Below are positions 23,310-32,192 of a stretch of DNA of 64,000 nucleotides, piece after piece (position 1 is the first letter of the stretch; each line of letters begins with the position of its first letter). The stretch comes from Nereida sp024640765. GTDB lineage: Bacteria; Pseudomonadota; Alphaproteobacteria; Rhodobacterales; Rhodobacteraceae. A program made the position numbers and the translations under genes. The notes under the pieces were generated by a model. That model did no database searches and was not told where the DNA came from. It was given only the letters and a program-made list of their open reading frames with translations. The stretch spans positions 107,532 to 171,531 of the forward strand of contig JAHEEK010000005.1 of assembly GCA_024640765.1 (NCBI GenBank), given 5' to 3'.

Positions 23310-24035
23310 ATGACACGCGTAGCCCTCGTCACAGGCGGAACCCGCGGCATTGGTGCCGCAATCGCTAAGGCATTGGCCGCAGAAGGCCACAAAGTTGCAG
23401 CTACATATGCTGGCAACGATGAAAAAGCCGCTGCCTTTACAGCCGAGACAGGCATCAAAACATACAAGTGGAATGTTGCCGACTATGCCGCGTGTACAGC
23501 TGGCATCGCCCAAATTGCCGAAGACCTCGGCCCTGTTGATATCTTGGTCAACAACGCTGGCATTACCCGCGACGCGCCATTTCATAAAATGACGCCCGAA
23601 CAATGGCACGAATGTATCGACACAAACCTGAACGGTGTGTTCAACATGACCCACAACGTATGGGGCAGCATGCGCGAACGTAAATTTGGTCGCATCGTAA
23701 CAATTTCATCGATCAATGGCCAAAAAGGTCAGTTCGCCCAAGCCAACTATGCCGCTACAAAAGCAGGCGATATCGGCTTTACGAAAGCTTTGGCCCAAGA
23801 AGGTGCCCGCGCAGGCATTACAGTAAACGTGGTGGCTCCGGGTTATATCAACACGGAAATGATGGCGACCATCCCAGAAAAAGTGATGAACGAAGTCATC
23901 CTTCCGCAGATCCCAGTTGGCCGCTTGGGTGAGCCAGAAGAGATGGCGCGGGCCGTTGTGTTCCTTGCCTCTGATGACGCTGGCTTTGTAACTGGCTCAA
24001 CGATCTCTGCGAACGGCGGGCAATATATGAGCTAA
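23310..24035 (+). CDS. phaB: Acetoacetyl-CoA reductase
   Basis: NADPH-dependent short-chain dehydrogenase, 241 residues, reducing acetoacetyl-CoA to (R)-3-hydroxybutyryl-CoA, the PHB monomer. SDR marks are TGGTRGIG (8-15), NNAG (81-84), and the catalytic triad S134, Y147, K151 in ISSINGQKGQFAQANYAATK, a segment characteristic of PhaB. GGAG lies upstream of the ATG. It is flanked by terminators on both sides, so it probably has a promoter in the 40 bp after the phaA hairpin or depends on read-through. Confidence 0.96.
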   Translation: MTRVALVTGGTRGIGAAIAKALAAEGHKVAATYAGNDEKAAAFTAETGIKTYKWNVADYAACTAGIAQIAEDLGPVDILVNNAGITRDAPFHKMTPEQWHECIDTNLNGVFNMTHNVWGSMRERKFGRIVTISSINGQKGQFAQANYAATKAGDIGFTKALAQEGARAGITVNVVAPGYINTEMMATIPEKVMNEVILPQIPVGRLGEPEEMARAVVFLASDDAGFVTGSTISANGGQYMS

Positions 24036-24061
24036 GCCTGCGCTTACTTTAGCTTAATTGC

Positions 24062-24095
24062 AAAGGGCCGCCCCATCAGGAGCGGCCTTTTTTTT
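24062..24095 (+). terminator. Terminator after phaB
   Basis: GC-rich stem GGCCGC/GCGGCC extended by AAA/TTT with one bulged G (24062-24090), followed by eight T residues (24088-24095). Textbook rho-independent terminator for phaB. Confidence 0.92.
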
Positions 24096-24130
24096 GACAA
24101 ACTGCATCACGCATTCGGATGCGCGGCCAC

Positions 24131-24280
24131 TTACGTAGCTGAGGCTTGCGTAGTGCGCAGTGCAGGTTCGTTGAAACGGTTCAGCATCCATGCCCAAAAT
24201 TGACGAAACGCAATCGCGCGTTCTTCATGGGCAATTTGCATTGCGTTGCGTGTAATTTCGCTTGCTGTACTCCCAAACAT
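24131..24280 (-). CDS. Small unrecognised ORF, 49 aa
   Basis: 49-codon ORF from ATG (24278-24280) to TAA (24131-24133) in the otherwise empty 356-bp gap between phaB and the LysR gene, divergent from the latter. The product is MFGSTASEITRNAMQIAH... followed by EERAIAFRQFWAWMLNRF, an amphipathic helical peptide with aromatic residues on one face, and a short polar tail. Codon choice resembles its neighbours. Only a weak AGAG precedes the start. I recall similar tiny genes beside GcvA-like regulators in Rhodobacteraceae. Function unknown. Confidence 0.55.
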   Translation of the reverse strand: MFGSTASEITRNAMQIAHEERAIAFRQFWAWMLNRFNEPALRTTQASAT

Positions 24281-24391
24281 ATTAAACTCTATTGATGAGA
24301 TGTGTCTCTCCCTGCTGTTGTATATGCGCCTCTTGTACGCACTCTACAAACGAGACCTCCCATACCGCCAGTTAAGCTGTATTAAACTGAA

Positions 24392-25225
24392 ATGTCTGAT
24401 CGCCTTCCTCCACTCACCGCCCTGCGCGCCTTTGAAGCCGCCGCACGCCATATGTCATTCGCCAAAGCGGCGGGTGAGTTAAATGTAACACCTGCAGCAC
24501 TGTCCTATCAGATCAAATCCCTTGAAGCGGATTTGGGCACGCCAGTGTTCATTCGGCGTAATCGTGCGGTTGAGCTGACAGAGGCGGGTCGCGCCTTAAG
24601 CCCCGGCGTACGTGACGGCTTTGCAGCGATAACATCCGCGTGGCGCAACACACGCCGCTTAAGCGACAACACGACCCTCACAGTCACTGCGGGCCCTGCG
24701 TTCACCTCTAAATGGCTGGCCCCAAGACTGTTCGACTTTGCCCAAGCACACCCAACGATTGAGCTACGATTTTCGGCATCCCTACGATTGGTCGACTTTG
24801 ACCGAGACGAAGTCGATGTAGCCATTCGGTTTGGATTAGGCGGCTACAGCGGCATCTATTCAGAACCACTTGTAAGCGAATGGGTCACGCCGATGATGAC
24901 CCCTGAAATGGCGGTAAATTTCGGCATCAAAGAAACAATAACTAATGCGCCGCTCATCCACGATGACAGCATGGACGCTTTTAAAATTACATGTGATTGG
25001 GCCAAATGGGCGCGGGCCGCGAAGGTCGATATTGACCCGGATCACGGCGCAAGGTTCAGCCAAGCTGATCATGCATTGGACGCCGCAATTGCGGGCGCGG
25101 GCGTTGTGTTGGGTCGCGTATCGCTTGCTGCGCGCGCGCTTGCGTCAGGACGGCTTGTGGCACCTTTTGGTCTGGGATTGATTACGCCCGCACAATTTCG
25201 GTTTGTATGCCCACAAGGCAACTAG
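24392..25225 (+). CDS. LysR-family (GcvA-like) regulator, truncated by an in-frame stop
   Basis: 277-residue LysR-type transcriptional regulator of the GcvA group. The winged-helix domain is intact (LPPLTALRAFEAAARHMSFAKAAGELNVTPAALSYQIKSLE) and most of the effector-binding domain follows, including DEVDVAIRFGLGGY. Translation ends at TAG (25223-25225), but the same frame continues for 35 sense codons that resemble the normal GcvA-family C-terminus (RPKVKAFHDWLLDEI). The protein therefore lacks its last helix. DNA binding may survive; ligand response or oligomerisation may not. A CAG to TAG change is the simplest explanation. Target genes unknown. Confidence 0.85.
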   Translation: MSDRLPPLTALRAFEAAARHMSFAKAAGELNVTPAALSYQIKSLEADLGTPVFIRRNRAVELTEAGRALSPGVRDGFAAITSAWRNTRRLSDNTTLTVTAGPAFTSKWLAPRLFDFAQAHPTIELRFSASLRLVDFDRDEVDVAIRFGLGGYSGIYSEPLVSEWVTPMMTPEMAVNFGIKETITNAPLIHDDSMDAFKITCDWAKWARAAKVDIDPDHGARFSQADHALDAAIAGAGVVLGRVSLAARALASGRLVAPFGLGLITPAQFRFVCPQGN

Positions 25226-25333
25226 ACCCGCCCCAAAGTGAAGGCGTTTCATGACTGGCTGTTGGACGAGATCAACACCTCAAAGTCCTTCGCGGAGGGC
25301 CGTACATTACTTCATGCAGCAGATGTTGAATAA
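25226..25333 (+). pseudogene. Detached C-terminal remnant of the LysR gene
   Basis: In frame with the LysR gene and directly after its TAG: 35 sense codons beginning TRPKVKAFHDWLLDEIN, ending at TAA (25331-25333). GcvA-type regulators usually end with a segment of this kind (PKVAAFRDWL-like). No start codon or Shine-Dalgarno serves it independently, so it is expressed only if the amber codon is read through or is a sequencing error. Confidence 0.75.
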
Positions 25334-25375
25334 CTGACGCGCCACCCAAACTGGTGTGCGCGTCAGCCTGATACT

Positions 25376-25543
25376 TCAGGCAGAAGCGAGGCGGGAAATC
25401 TCTTCCTTGAGTTTCAGCTTCTCTTTCTTGATCGCCACAATTTGCAAATCATCAACGGCAGGCATGCGCTGCAGGCGCGCGACCGTCTCCGATAAATTCT
25501 CATGCTTTTGTTTCAGTTGCTGGATATGCGTGCTTAATGCCAT
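25376..25543 (-). CDS. DUF465/YdcH-like small coiled-coil protein
   Basis: 55-residue protein of the DUF465 (YdcH/SlyX-like) family: MALSTHIQQLKQKHENLSETVARL, then DDLQIVAIKKEKLKLKEEISRL. Two short helices of heptad character form a likely helical hairpin or coiled-coil dimer; the IKKEKLKLKEEI stretch is the family signature. AAGGA lies 8 nt before the ATG (25541-25543). Function unknown. The 123 bp upstream contain a palindrome but no other gene. Confidence 0.88.
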   Translation of the reverse strand: MALSTHIQQLKQKHENLSETVARLQRMPAVDDLQIVAIKKEKLKLKEEISRLASA

Positions 25544-25635
25544 AGGCGCGTCCTTTTCTACTGATGTGTGGTTTTAGTGGAGCACACGCAGCCCGCTTGT
25601 GTCACGCCGCAGCTGCGAAAGGATTCAAGTAATCA

Positions 25636-25647
25636 GCTAAATTTAGC
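25636..25647. promoter_or_regulatory. AT-rich palindrome upstream of the DUF465 gene
   Basis: GCTAAATTTAGC, a perfect 12-bp palindrome in the gap between the methyltransferase stop and the DUF465 start. No T-tract follows, so it is more like a protein site than a terminator. Its role is unknown. Confidence 0.3.
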
Positions 25648-25666
25648 CGAATTTCTTCACACGTAG

Positions 25667-26395
25667 TTAATTGCGGATGAATAATTGCGCACCGTGCCGC
25701 AAAATCTCACTTACCTCGGGTGTGTAAGTCTCTTCGTCAGCTTCGTGCCGCTCACCCTTATGCAGAATCAACGGCGCCAATAAAGAAAATGGCGCGCGCG
25801 AGGATTTCTTTGCTTGTACAATCACAAGTCGCGCAGGCTGCCCTACCCGCGATGCGATCGGCAATACCGTCACCCGGCCAAGCCGATCATCCAGTGAACT
25901 CAACACATCTTGCAGTCGTGAAATATCTTGGATGACAGTCAGCGTACCATTTGGCCGAAGCCGCTTTGTGGCAACATCCAGCCAAACAGAGAGCGGAGTT
26001 TGCTCACCACGTGCTGCTTCGCGCGCCGCATCATCCGATTTATTTCCCCGCCCGCGATCAAAATACGGCGGGTTACAGAACACATGGTGAAAGCTGCGCT
26101 CGCGTAGATCGCTGGGAAGCGCCGCAAGATCAGCATGGACCACATCCAGACCGTTGCGCCCTGCTAACTCCGCCGCGCGACTGTCCCGCTCAACACCCGT
26201 GACTGCCACACCTGTTCGCGCGGCAAGGCACAAGCTGGCCACGCCCACGCCGCATCCCAACTCCAGCGCGGTCTCTGCTGGCTTTGCGGGTACACTAGCC
26301 GCCAACAACACCGCGTCCACACCCGCACGATACCCTTGCGCAGGCTGATAGGCCTTCACTTTACCACCCATAAAATCATCGCGTGTTTCGCTCAT
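25667..26395 (-). CDS. TrmN6-like class I SAM methyltransferase
   Basis: 242-residue Rossmann methyltransferase resembling tRNA1(Val) (adenine-37-N6)-methyltransferase. SAM motif I reads ALELGCGVGVASLCLAARTG, motif II VERDSRAAELA, and the N6-adenine/N5-glutamine catalytic box FCNPPYFDRG contains NPPY. The N-terminal GGKVKAYQPAQGYRAGVDAVLLAA matches TrmN6. Its ATG overlaps the DUF2007 stop by 4 nt. tRNA as substrate is inferred; a protein glutamine substrate is the alternative. Confidence 0.85.
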   Translation of the reverse strand: MSETRDDFMGGKVKAYQPAQGYRAGVDAVLLAASVPAKPAETALELGCGVGVASLCLAARTGVAVTGVERDSRAAELAGRNGLDVVHADLAALPSDLRERSFHHVFCNPPYFDRGRGNKSDDAAREAARGEQTPLSVWLDVATKRLRPNGTLTVIQDISRLQDVLSSLDDRLGRVTVLPIASRVGQPARLVIVQAKKSSRAPFSLLAPLILHKGERHEADEETYTPEVSEILRHGAQLFIRN

Positions 26396-26607
26396 TCGCT
26401 AACCGTCAGCCCATTATCACGCAATGCAGCAGCCGCCATGAAATAGTCTACTTTGCGCACCATCAACCGGCGCGGCAAAATGCCAATGCTGCCTTCAAGA
26501 ATGCTGATATTTACGTCCATTTCAAAGCAGTCTATACCCTCGCCGGACAGCAAAGCTTTGGCGAAGGCAATGGCCGTCGGATCGTTGCTGCGCATAAGTT
26601 CTTTCAT
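26392..26607 (-). CDS. DUF2007 domain protein
   Basis: 71-residue protein beginning MKELMRSNDPTAIAFAKALLSGEGIDCFEMDVNISILEG, typical of DUF2007 putative signal-transducing/PII-like small proteins (alpha-beta fold, GIxxxxxD pattern). The ATG at 26605-26607 replaces longer possible starts that would run into the divergent polyprenyl synthase promoter. Coupled by ATGA to the methyltransferase. Function unknown. Confidence 0.85.
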   Translation of the reverse strand: MKELMRSNDPTAIAFAKALLSGEGIDCFEMDVNISILEGSIGILPRRLMVRKVDYFMAAAALRDNGLTVSE

Positions 26608-26658
26608 CCCCCGATCTAAGGCCAGTTGCCACGGGTTGTCGAGCAAGGAGACCTTTTC

Positions 26659-27660
26659 ATGGGTTTGGATAGCGCCGCAACAAAGCCACACGAGCGCCTC
26701 GCCGCCGCACTTGATGCCGATATGACTGCAGTCAATGCATTGATCCGCGAACGCATGGCGTCAGAGCACGCCCCCCGCATCCCTGAAGTCAGCGCGCATC
26801 TGGTCGATGCTGGCGGCAAACGCCTGCGTCCCATGTTGACGTTGGCCAGTGCGAAAATGTGTGGCTACGAAGGACCGTTTCATATCCATTTGGCGGCAAC
26901 GGTTGAATTTATTCACACGGCTACTTTACTACATGATGACGTTGTAGACGAAAGCGGCCAACGGCGGGGGCGCCCCACAGCCAACTTGCTTTGGGATAAC
27001 AAATCAAGCGTTTTGGTCGGCGATTATCTCTTTGCCCGCTCATTCCAATTAATGGTTGAGACAGGTAATTTGCGCGTACTGGACATCCTATCAAACGCGT
27101 CAGCGACCATCGCAGAAGGCGAAGTGCTGCAACTAACTGCAGCTTCAGATTTGGGAACCGATGAGGATATTTACCTCAAGGTTGTACGCGGCAAAACGGC
27201 GGCCCTTTTCTCAGCAGCAATGGAAGTCGGCGGCATAATCGCGGGCCAGAATGATGACGTGGTACAGGCGCTTTTCGCGTGTGGTGACGCATTGGGCATT
27301 TCATTCCAGATTGTCGACGACCTGCTGGATTACCGCGGGGACACCCAATCCACTGGCAAAAACGTTGGGGACGATTTCCGCGAGCGCAAACTAACGCTGC
27401 CTGTCATCAAAGCCATTGCCAAAGCCGATACAACCGAGCGTGATTTTTGGCACCGCACCATCGCAAAAGGCGACCAGCGCGATGGTGATTTGGAAGAAGC
27501 TCTCCGCCTGATGGATAGCCACGGCACACTTGATGCGACCCGCGCCGACGCAGTTTCTTGGGCAGATAAAGCCAAAGCATCACTAAGTGTAATTGAGCAA
27601 AGCGAGCTGAAGGATATGCTTCTGGATCTTGCTGATTATGTGGTCGCGCGCGTTAGATAG
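26659..27660 (+). CDS. Polyprenyl (octa-/decaprenyl) diphosphate synthase
   Basis: trans-Isoprenyl diphosphate synthase, 333 residues, making the ubiquinone side chain. The first aspartate-rich motif is D93-D94-x2-D97 (LLHDDVVDES) and the second D220-D221-x2-D224 (IVDDLLDY); GGKRLRPMLTL and KTAALFSAA are also present. The residue five before the first motif is A88, a small side chain that allows long products, which fits UQ-10 in alphaproteobacteria. AAGGAG lies 8 nt before the ATG. Divergent from DUF2007 (51 bp), convergent with ispE (3 bp). Confidence 0.95.
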   Translation: MGLDSAATKPHERLAAALDADMTAVNALIRERMASEHAPRIPEVSAHLVDAGGKRLRPMLTLASAKMCGYEGPFHIHLAATVEFIHTATLLHDDVVDESGQRRGRPTANLLWDNKSSVLVGDYLFARSFQLMVETGNLRVLDILSNASATIAEGEVLQLTAASDLGTDEDIYLKVVRGKTAALFSAAMEVGGIIAGQNDDVVQALFACGDALGISFQIVDDLLDYRGDTQSTGKNVGDDFRERKLTLPVIKAIAKADTTERDFWHRTIAKGDQRDGDLEEALRLMDSHGTLDATRADAVSWADKAKASLSVIEQSELKDMLLDLADYVVARVR

Positions 27661-27663
27661 AAC

Positions 27664-28473
27664 TCAGCTTAATGTGCAGGGCCTGATCCACCAATCCGTA
27701 TGCATCGCACCCAGCTCATAGGCCGCAAAATGTGCAGCCTTCATGGTTGGATAAATTGCAAAGCACGTCGCACCCGACCCAGACATGCGCGCCAATAAAC
27801 ACTGCCGGGTCGACTGCAAATCAGACAACGCACGCTCGATTACCGGCTGGATTGAAATAGCCGCATCTTGCATATCATTGCGCATCGTTGCGAGCCAATC
27901 CGCCGCATCCGCAACTCCCTCGAACGTAGGGATTATCGGCATTTCAGCGTTGGTGCGCTTTGTCATAGCGCTGAAAACTGCTGGTGTCGGCATGCTAACA
28001 CGGGGGTTCACCAAAAGAGCAGGCAGTGGCGGCAGTGCAACTTTTTCCACCCACTCACCCACGCCGCGCATCCGCGCAGCAGTTGCAAGCATACAAACAG
28101 GCACGTCAGCACCAAGCGACATTTGCTGTTCAGCCGTACTGCCACCGATCGCGCGCAAAACAGCTGCTGCATCAGACGAGCCGCCACCAATGCCGGCCTC
28201 CGCAGGCAGACGTTTGACCAATCTCAAAGACGCCTCGGCCCCCATCACATCAAGTGCACGCCACATCAAATTTATTGGCCCCGCCGGCACACCTGCGGCC
28301 AAATCACCCTCAACGCTCAAATATGCGGGGCCATCCGATACATAAACGTCATCGCCAAAATCGGCGAAGGCCACCAAGCTATCAAGAAGATGATAGCCAT
28401 CCTCTCGCTGCCCCGTAACATGCAGGGTTAAGTTCACTTTGGCAGGCGCCAGTTGGCGTATCTCGGAGGTCAT
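27664..28473 (-). CDS. ispE: 4-diphosphocytidyl-2-C-methyl-D-erythritol kinase
   Basis: GHMP kinase of the non-mevalonate isoprenoid pathway, 269 residues. APAKVNLTLHV carries K12, the glycine-rich ATP loop is LPAEAGIGGGSSDAAAVL (90 on), and D123 in SLGADVPVC is the catalytic aspartate. SGSGATCFAIY is the C-terminal GHMP motif. GGAGG precedes the ATG. It starts 38 bp after the TPR protein gene on the same strand. Slightly shorter than E. coli IspE, as in other Rhodobacteraceae. Confidence 0.96.
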   Translation of the reverse strand: MTSEIRQLAPAKVNLTLHVTGQREDGYHLLDSLVAFADFGDDVYVSDGPAYLSVEGDLAAGVPAGPINLMWRALDVMGAEASLRLVKRLPAEAGIGGGSSDAAAVLRAIGGSTAEQQMSLGADVPVCMLATAARMRGVGEWVEKVALPPLPALLVNPRVSMPTPAVFSAMTKRTNAEMPIIPTFEGVADAADWLATMRNDMQDAAISIQPVIERALSDLQSTRQCLLARMSGSGATCFAIYPTMKAAHFAAYELGAMHTDWWIRPCTLS

Positions 28474-28511
28474 GAGATCTTCTTTTGTTTATAAATATCC
28501 AAAACCGGAGG

Positions 28512-30206
28512 TCAGCCACCAGACTGTACTGACGGCAATGCGGGGGCGCCTTCTTCTTCGAGCACCACATCAAGTCCCACTTCCAGCTTACGCCTGATCC
28601 GCGGCAAATCATCTTCTGCGGGATCGAAAGACAATGCACGTGACCACTGAAAAAGTGCCTCCGTTCGCCGACCAACAGCCCACAGCACATCCCCCAGGTG
28701 GTCGTTCACCACAGGGTCAGTCGCAGCAAGTGAGGCGGCAACTTCCATCGGGGCCACGGCCTCGTCATAACGTCCGAGCCGGTACAAAACCCACCCAAGA
28801 CTATCAAGGATGAAACCACTGTCAGGACGTGCAGCTGCGGCCTTCTCGATCATCTCTAACGCTTCGTCGAGCTTAATTTTCTTCTCAACAAGTGAATAAC
28901 CAAGATAGTTCAGCACGTTCGGCTGATCGGGATTGAGGGCCAAGGCTTTGCGAAAATCAGCCTCTGCCTGTGGCCACAAATCGCGCCGCTCAAATGTTAT
29001 CCCGCGCGCATAGTACAAAAACCATGCATTCGGATCGCCCTGCTCCAAAAGCTTGATCGCGGTGCTATAGGCTGCGGATGCTTCCTCAAACCGTTCAAGC
29101 CGGCTCAACATATCTCCAAGGGTTGAGTGGACTACCTGCAGATCAGCGTGACTTTCTTGTAACGCAGTCAATGCCTCAACTGCTTCATCTTTGCGGTCGC
29201 TTTCAAAAAGTGCCTCTGCACGACCAATCTCTGCGGCATGAAAGGAGGTGCTGTCCCGCGTGATCTGACCATAAGCATCTGCCGCCAAAACATGATTGCC
29301 CAACTCATCCAACAAACCAGCGATCAGCAAATTCGCTTCATCGAAATCAGCGCGCGCATAGGCCGCTGCACGCGCGTAAAGAAGCGCAAAATCTGGGCCA
29401 GCCTCGTCGCGGAGAACCGATGCAACAGTCCAGAAAACTTCAGCCAAGCCCTGTTGCGCAGTCAAAACTGTGGTCAAAGGTACGGCCTTGCGCCCCTCAA
29501 GACCGCTGCGCAGTTCTTGTAATTCAGGGTCTAGTGCACCTTGAAAGTTATCATCAATGAGCGCGGCTGCATCCATGTTGCGGCCCAGTTGGCTCAAGAA
29601 TTCAGCGCGCACCATGATCGACCGCCGCGTATACCCAAGCGCACCAACTTTATCGTCAGTCAATAGGCCCAGCGCGCCCTCAAAATCACCGAATGTGCCC
29701 TTGGCCAAAGCGTGGTGCAAATTCGCAAACCCACTCATACCGTTCATTGAGGCCATATCCTCAAAGTAATCGGTGGCAGCGCTTACATCGCCTAAACCCA
29801 AGGTTGCCCAAGCCAAGACCAAGCCGTCAACAAGCGGGCTTATGCGCCGGCCTGCCCCGAACCCTTCGACGATTTCCGTAAATTGTTCATCTTTTGCCAA
29901 CCCTGCAACAGCAATCAATCCGGCGATTTGGCTTTGGTTCATATCAAGATCAGAACCACGCAAAAGTGCGACAGCACCTGCTACGTCACCGGCATTTGCA
30001 CGGCCCGCCAAGGCCGCCTCAAGCAAGGCTGGGTTGGTCGCGTCGCTGCGTTGTGCTTGGGAATAATACTGGCCAACCGCTGCGTAATCACCGTTAAACT
30101 GCGCATGACGCCCCGCAAGATAGGACCCCGCAATGCCCTGCGCGTTACCAACGGCGGGCAGAAGCAAGGCGGCACTCAAAACGATGGGGCGAATGTATCG
30201 GCGCAT
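28512..30206 (-). CDS. Exported tetratricopeptide-repeat protein
   Basis: 564-residue protein with a signal peptide (RPIVLSAALLLPAVGNA) and helical repeats for the rest of its length. Clear TPR units occur in the C-terminal half: DPNAWFLYYARGITFERRDLWPQ..., PNVLNYLGYSLVEKKI..., SGFILDSLGWVLYRLGRYDEA, VVNDHLGDVLWAVGRRTEA. The order resembles the periplasmic/outer-membrane TPR proteins found upstream of ispE in alphaproteobacteria. Likely a scaffold for an envelope complex; partner unknown. Co-transcription with ispE is probable. Confidence 0.88.
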   Translation of the reverse strand: MRRYIRPIVLSAALLLPAVGNAQGIAGSYLAGRHAQFNGDYAAVGQYYSQAQRSDATNPALLEAALAGRANAGDVAGAVALLRGSDLDMNQSQIAGLIAVAGLAKDEQFTEIVEGFGAGRRISPLVDGLVLAWATLGLGDVSAATDYFEDMASMNGMSGFANLHHALAKGTFGDFEGALGLLTDDKVGALGYTRRSIMVRAEFLSQLGRNMDAAALIDDNFQGALDPELQELRSGLEGRKAVPLTTVLTAQQGLAEVFWTVASVLRDEAGPDFALLYARAAAYARADFDEANLLIAGLLDELGNHVLAADAYGQITRDSTSFHAAEIGRAEALFESDRKDEAVEALTALQESHADLQVVHSTLGDMLSRLERFEEASAAYSTAIKLLEQGDPNAWFLYYARGITFERRDLWPQAEADFRKALALNPDQPNVLNYLGYSLVEKKIKLDEALEMIEKAAAARPDSGFILDSLGWVLYRLGRYDEAVAPMEVAASLAATDPVVNDHLGDVLWAVGRRTEALFQWSRALSFDPAEDDLPRIRRKLEVGLDVVLEEEGAPALPSVQSGG

Positions 30207-30268
30207 AGGGTCTCCTGTGTGTCAGGACAGCTTGCCCGAGTTGCGCCCCACCCACAAGCAAAGCGCAC

Positions 30269-30294
30269 AAAAAAGGGCGTCCCGCAGAGCACCC
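30269..30294 (-). terminator. Weak terminator after ETF-QO
   Basis: On the minus strand a 5-bp stem (GGGUG/CGCCC, one G-U) with a 10-nt loop runs into six T residues (plus-strand A at 30269-30274). Located ~40 bp after the ETF-QO stop. Confidence 0.5.
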
Positions 30295-30332
30295 TGATCA
30301 ATGAACTTTTCGTCAAGTGGACCCAACAAGGA

Positions 30333-31985
30333 TCACATGTTGGGATAGTTCGGCCCATCGCCGCCCTGCGGCGTGGTCCAGTTAATGTTCTGACTGGGGT
30401 CTTTGATATCGCAAGTTTTGCAATGAACGCAGTTTTGAAAGTTAATCACAAACCGCGTATCCGCACCCGCTTCCTCAACAAACTCATAAACCCCAGCGGG
30501 GCAATACCGCGCTGACGGGCCTGCGTATTTTGGCAGGTTCACGGCCACAGGTATGCTCGGGTCTTTCAGCTTGAGGTGCGCAGGCTGGCTTTCCTCGTGG
30601 TTGGTCATTGCAAAGCTTACATTTGTAAGTCGGTCGAACGACAACACACCATCCGGCTTGGGGTACGCAATTGGTTTGTGGTCTTTCGCCTCGCCCGTAG
30701 CGGCAGCGTCACTTTTGCCGTGCTTCATCGTGCCCAACAAAGAGACCCCAAAGAGGTTATTGGTCCACATATCAAAGCCACCAAGGGTCAGCGAAGCAGT
30801 AAGGCCGTATTTTGACCAAAGCGGCTTCACGTTGCGCACCTTCTTAAGGTCTTTTGCAATTGGGCCGCTGTGCACACGTTGGGCGTAGCCAGCAAGGACA
30901 TCACCCGCGCGATCAGCCTTAATGGCCTCAACCGCAGCTTCAGCCGCAGCAATCCCCGAAAGCATTGCGTTATGATTGCCTTTGATCCGTGGAACGTTGA
31001 CCATACCCGCAGAACATCCAAGCAGCGCACCACCAGGAAATGCCAATTCTGGCATCGCCTGATACCCGCCTTCGGTAATTGCACGCGCGCCATACGCAAC
31101 ACGTTTGCCGCCCTTGAGTAACTCAGCAACCATCGGGTGGTGCTTAAAACGCTGGAATTCCATGTACGGGAACAAGTGCGGATTTTCGTAATTCAGGTGT
31201 ACAACGAAGCCGACATAAACTTGGTTATTGTCGAGGTGATAGATAAACGACCCACCGCCCGCATTGCCATTCAGCGGCCACCCCATTGTATGAGTGACGC
31301 TGCCTTCTTTGTGCTTTTCGGGGTCAATTTCCCAAATCTCTTTCATGCCCAGGCCGTATTTTTGCGGCCCCGAGTTTTTATCCAACTCATATTTGGCAAT
31401 CACTTCCTTAGACAGCGAACCACGCACGCCCTCAGACAAGAAAACATATTTGCCATGCAGCTCCATTCCCGGCTCATAAGCATCACCGGGGGTGCCATCG
31501 GCATTCAAGCCGAACTCACCCGCAACAACACCTTTGACTTCACCGTTGTCACCGTAAACTAATTCAGAACATGCCATGCCTGGGAAAATCTCAACGCCCA
31601 GCCCCTCGGCCTGCTCGGCCATCCAACGGCAGACATTACCCATTGAAACGATGTAATTGCCGTGGTTATTCATCAGTGGCGGCATTGCAAAATTGGGCAG
31701 GCGCACCTGGCCGGCTTCGCCAAGCATATAGAAATTGTCGTCCTTTACAGGCACGTTAAGCGGCGCGCCCTTTTCTTTCCAGTCAGGGATAAGCGCGTTC
31801 AGGCCTGTAGGATCAAGTACCGCACCAGAAAGAATATGCGCGCCAACTTCTGAACCCTTTTCGAGCACAACAACGTTCATGTCCGCATCAAGTTGCTTAA
31901 GCTTTATGGCGGCAGACAAGCCAGCTGGACCTGCGCCAACAATGACCACGTCATATTCCATTGCTTCACGTTCAATCTGGGACAT
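30333..31985 (-). CDS. Electron transfer flavoprotein-ubiquinone oxidoreductase
   Basis: ETF-QO, 550 residues, passing electrons from ETF (fed by acyl-CoA and other dehydrogenases) to ubiquinone at the inner membrane. The FAD motif VVIVGAGPAGLSAAIKLKQ opens the protein; GSLSKEVIAKY and the ubiquinone region PRIKGNHNAM follow. The C-terminal 4Fe-4S domain has YCPAGVYEF and FQNCVHCKTCDIKDPSQ, giving four cysteines. It would serve the acyl-CoA dehydrogenase at 42-44 kb. No etfAB nearby. Confidence 0.97.
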   Translation of the reverse strand: MSQIEREAMEYDVVIVGAGPAGLSAAIKLKQLDADMNVVVLEKGSEVGAHILSGAVLDPTGLNALIPDWKEKGAPLNVPVKDDNFYMLGEAGQVRLPNFAMPPLMNNHGNYIVSMGNVCRWMAEQAEGLGVEIFPGMACSELVYGDNGEVKGVVAGEFGLNADGTPGDAYEPGMELHGKYVFLSEGVRGSLSKEVIAKYELDKNSGPQKYGLGMKEIWEIDPEKHKEGSVTHTMGWPLNGNAGGGSFIYHLDNNQVYVGFVVHLNYENPHLFPYMEFQRFKHHPMVAELLKGGKRVAYGARAITEGGYQAMPELAFPGGALLGCSAGMVNVPRIKGNHNAMLSGIAAAEAAVEAIKADRAGDVLAGYAQRVHSGPIAKDLKKVRNVKPLWSKYGLTASLTLGGFDMWTNNLFGVSLLGTMKHGKSDAAATGEAKDHKPIAYPKPDGVLSFDRLTNVSFAMTNHEESQPAHLKLKDPSIPVAVNLPKYAGPSARYCPAGVYEFVEEAGADTRFVINFQNCVHCKTCDIKDPSQNINWTTPQGGDGPNYPNM

Positions 31986-32192
31986 TTTTTCGGCTCCAAT
32001 AAATGTTGCAAAAATATATGGCGACAGGAATTAAAGGGGTCAATTGAAAAAAGGTGCTGGTTTTTCATTACGCTGCCCCGTGGCTGCAATTAGTCGCTCA
32101 ATCCTATGCCTGCTCCTTGCATTTCCCTTTGCTTTTGCGTTTTGTAGCGCAATAGATCGAGCAACAAAACCACGGCCTTAGAAAGACAGAAA

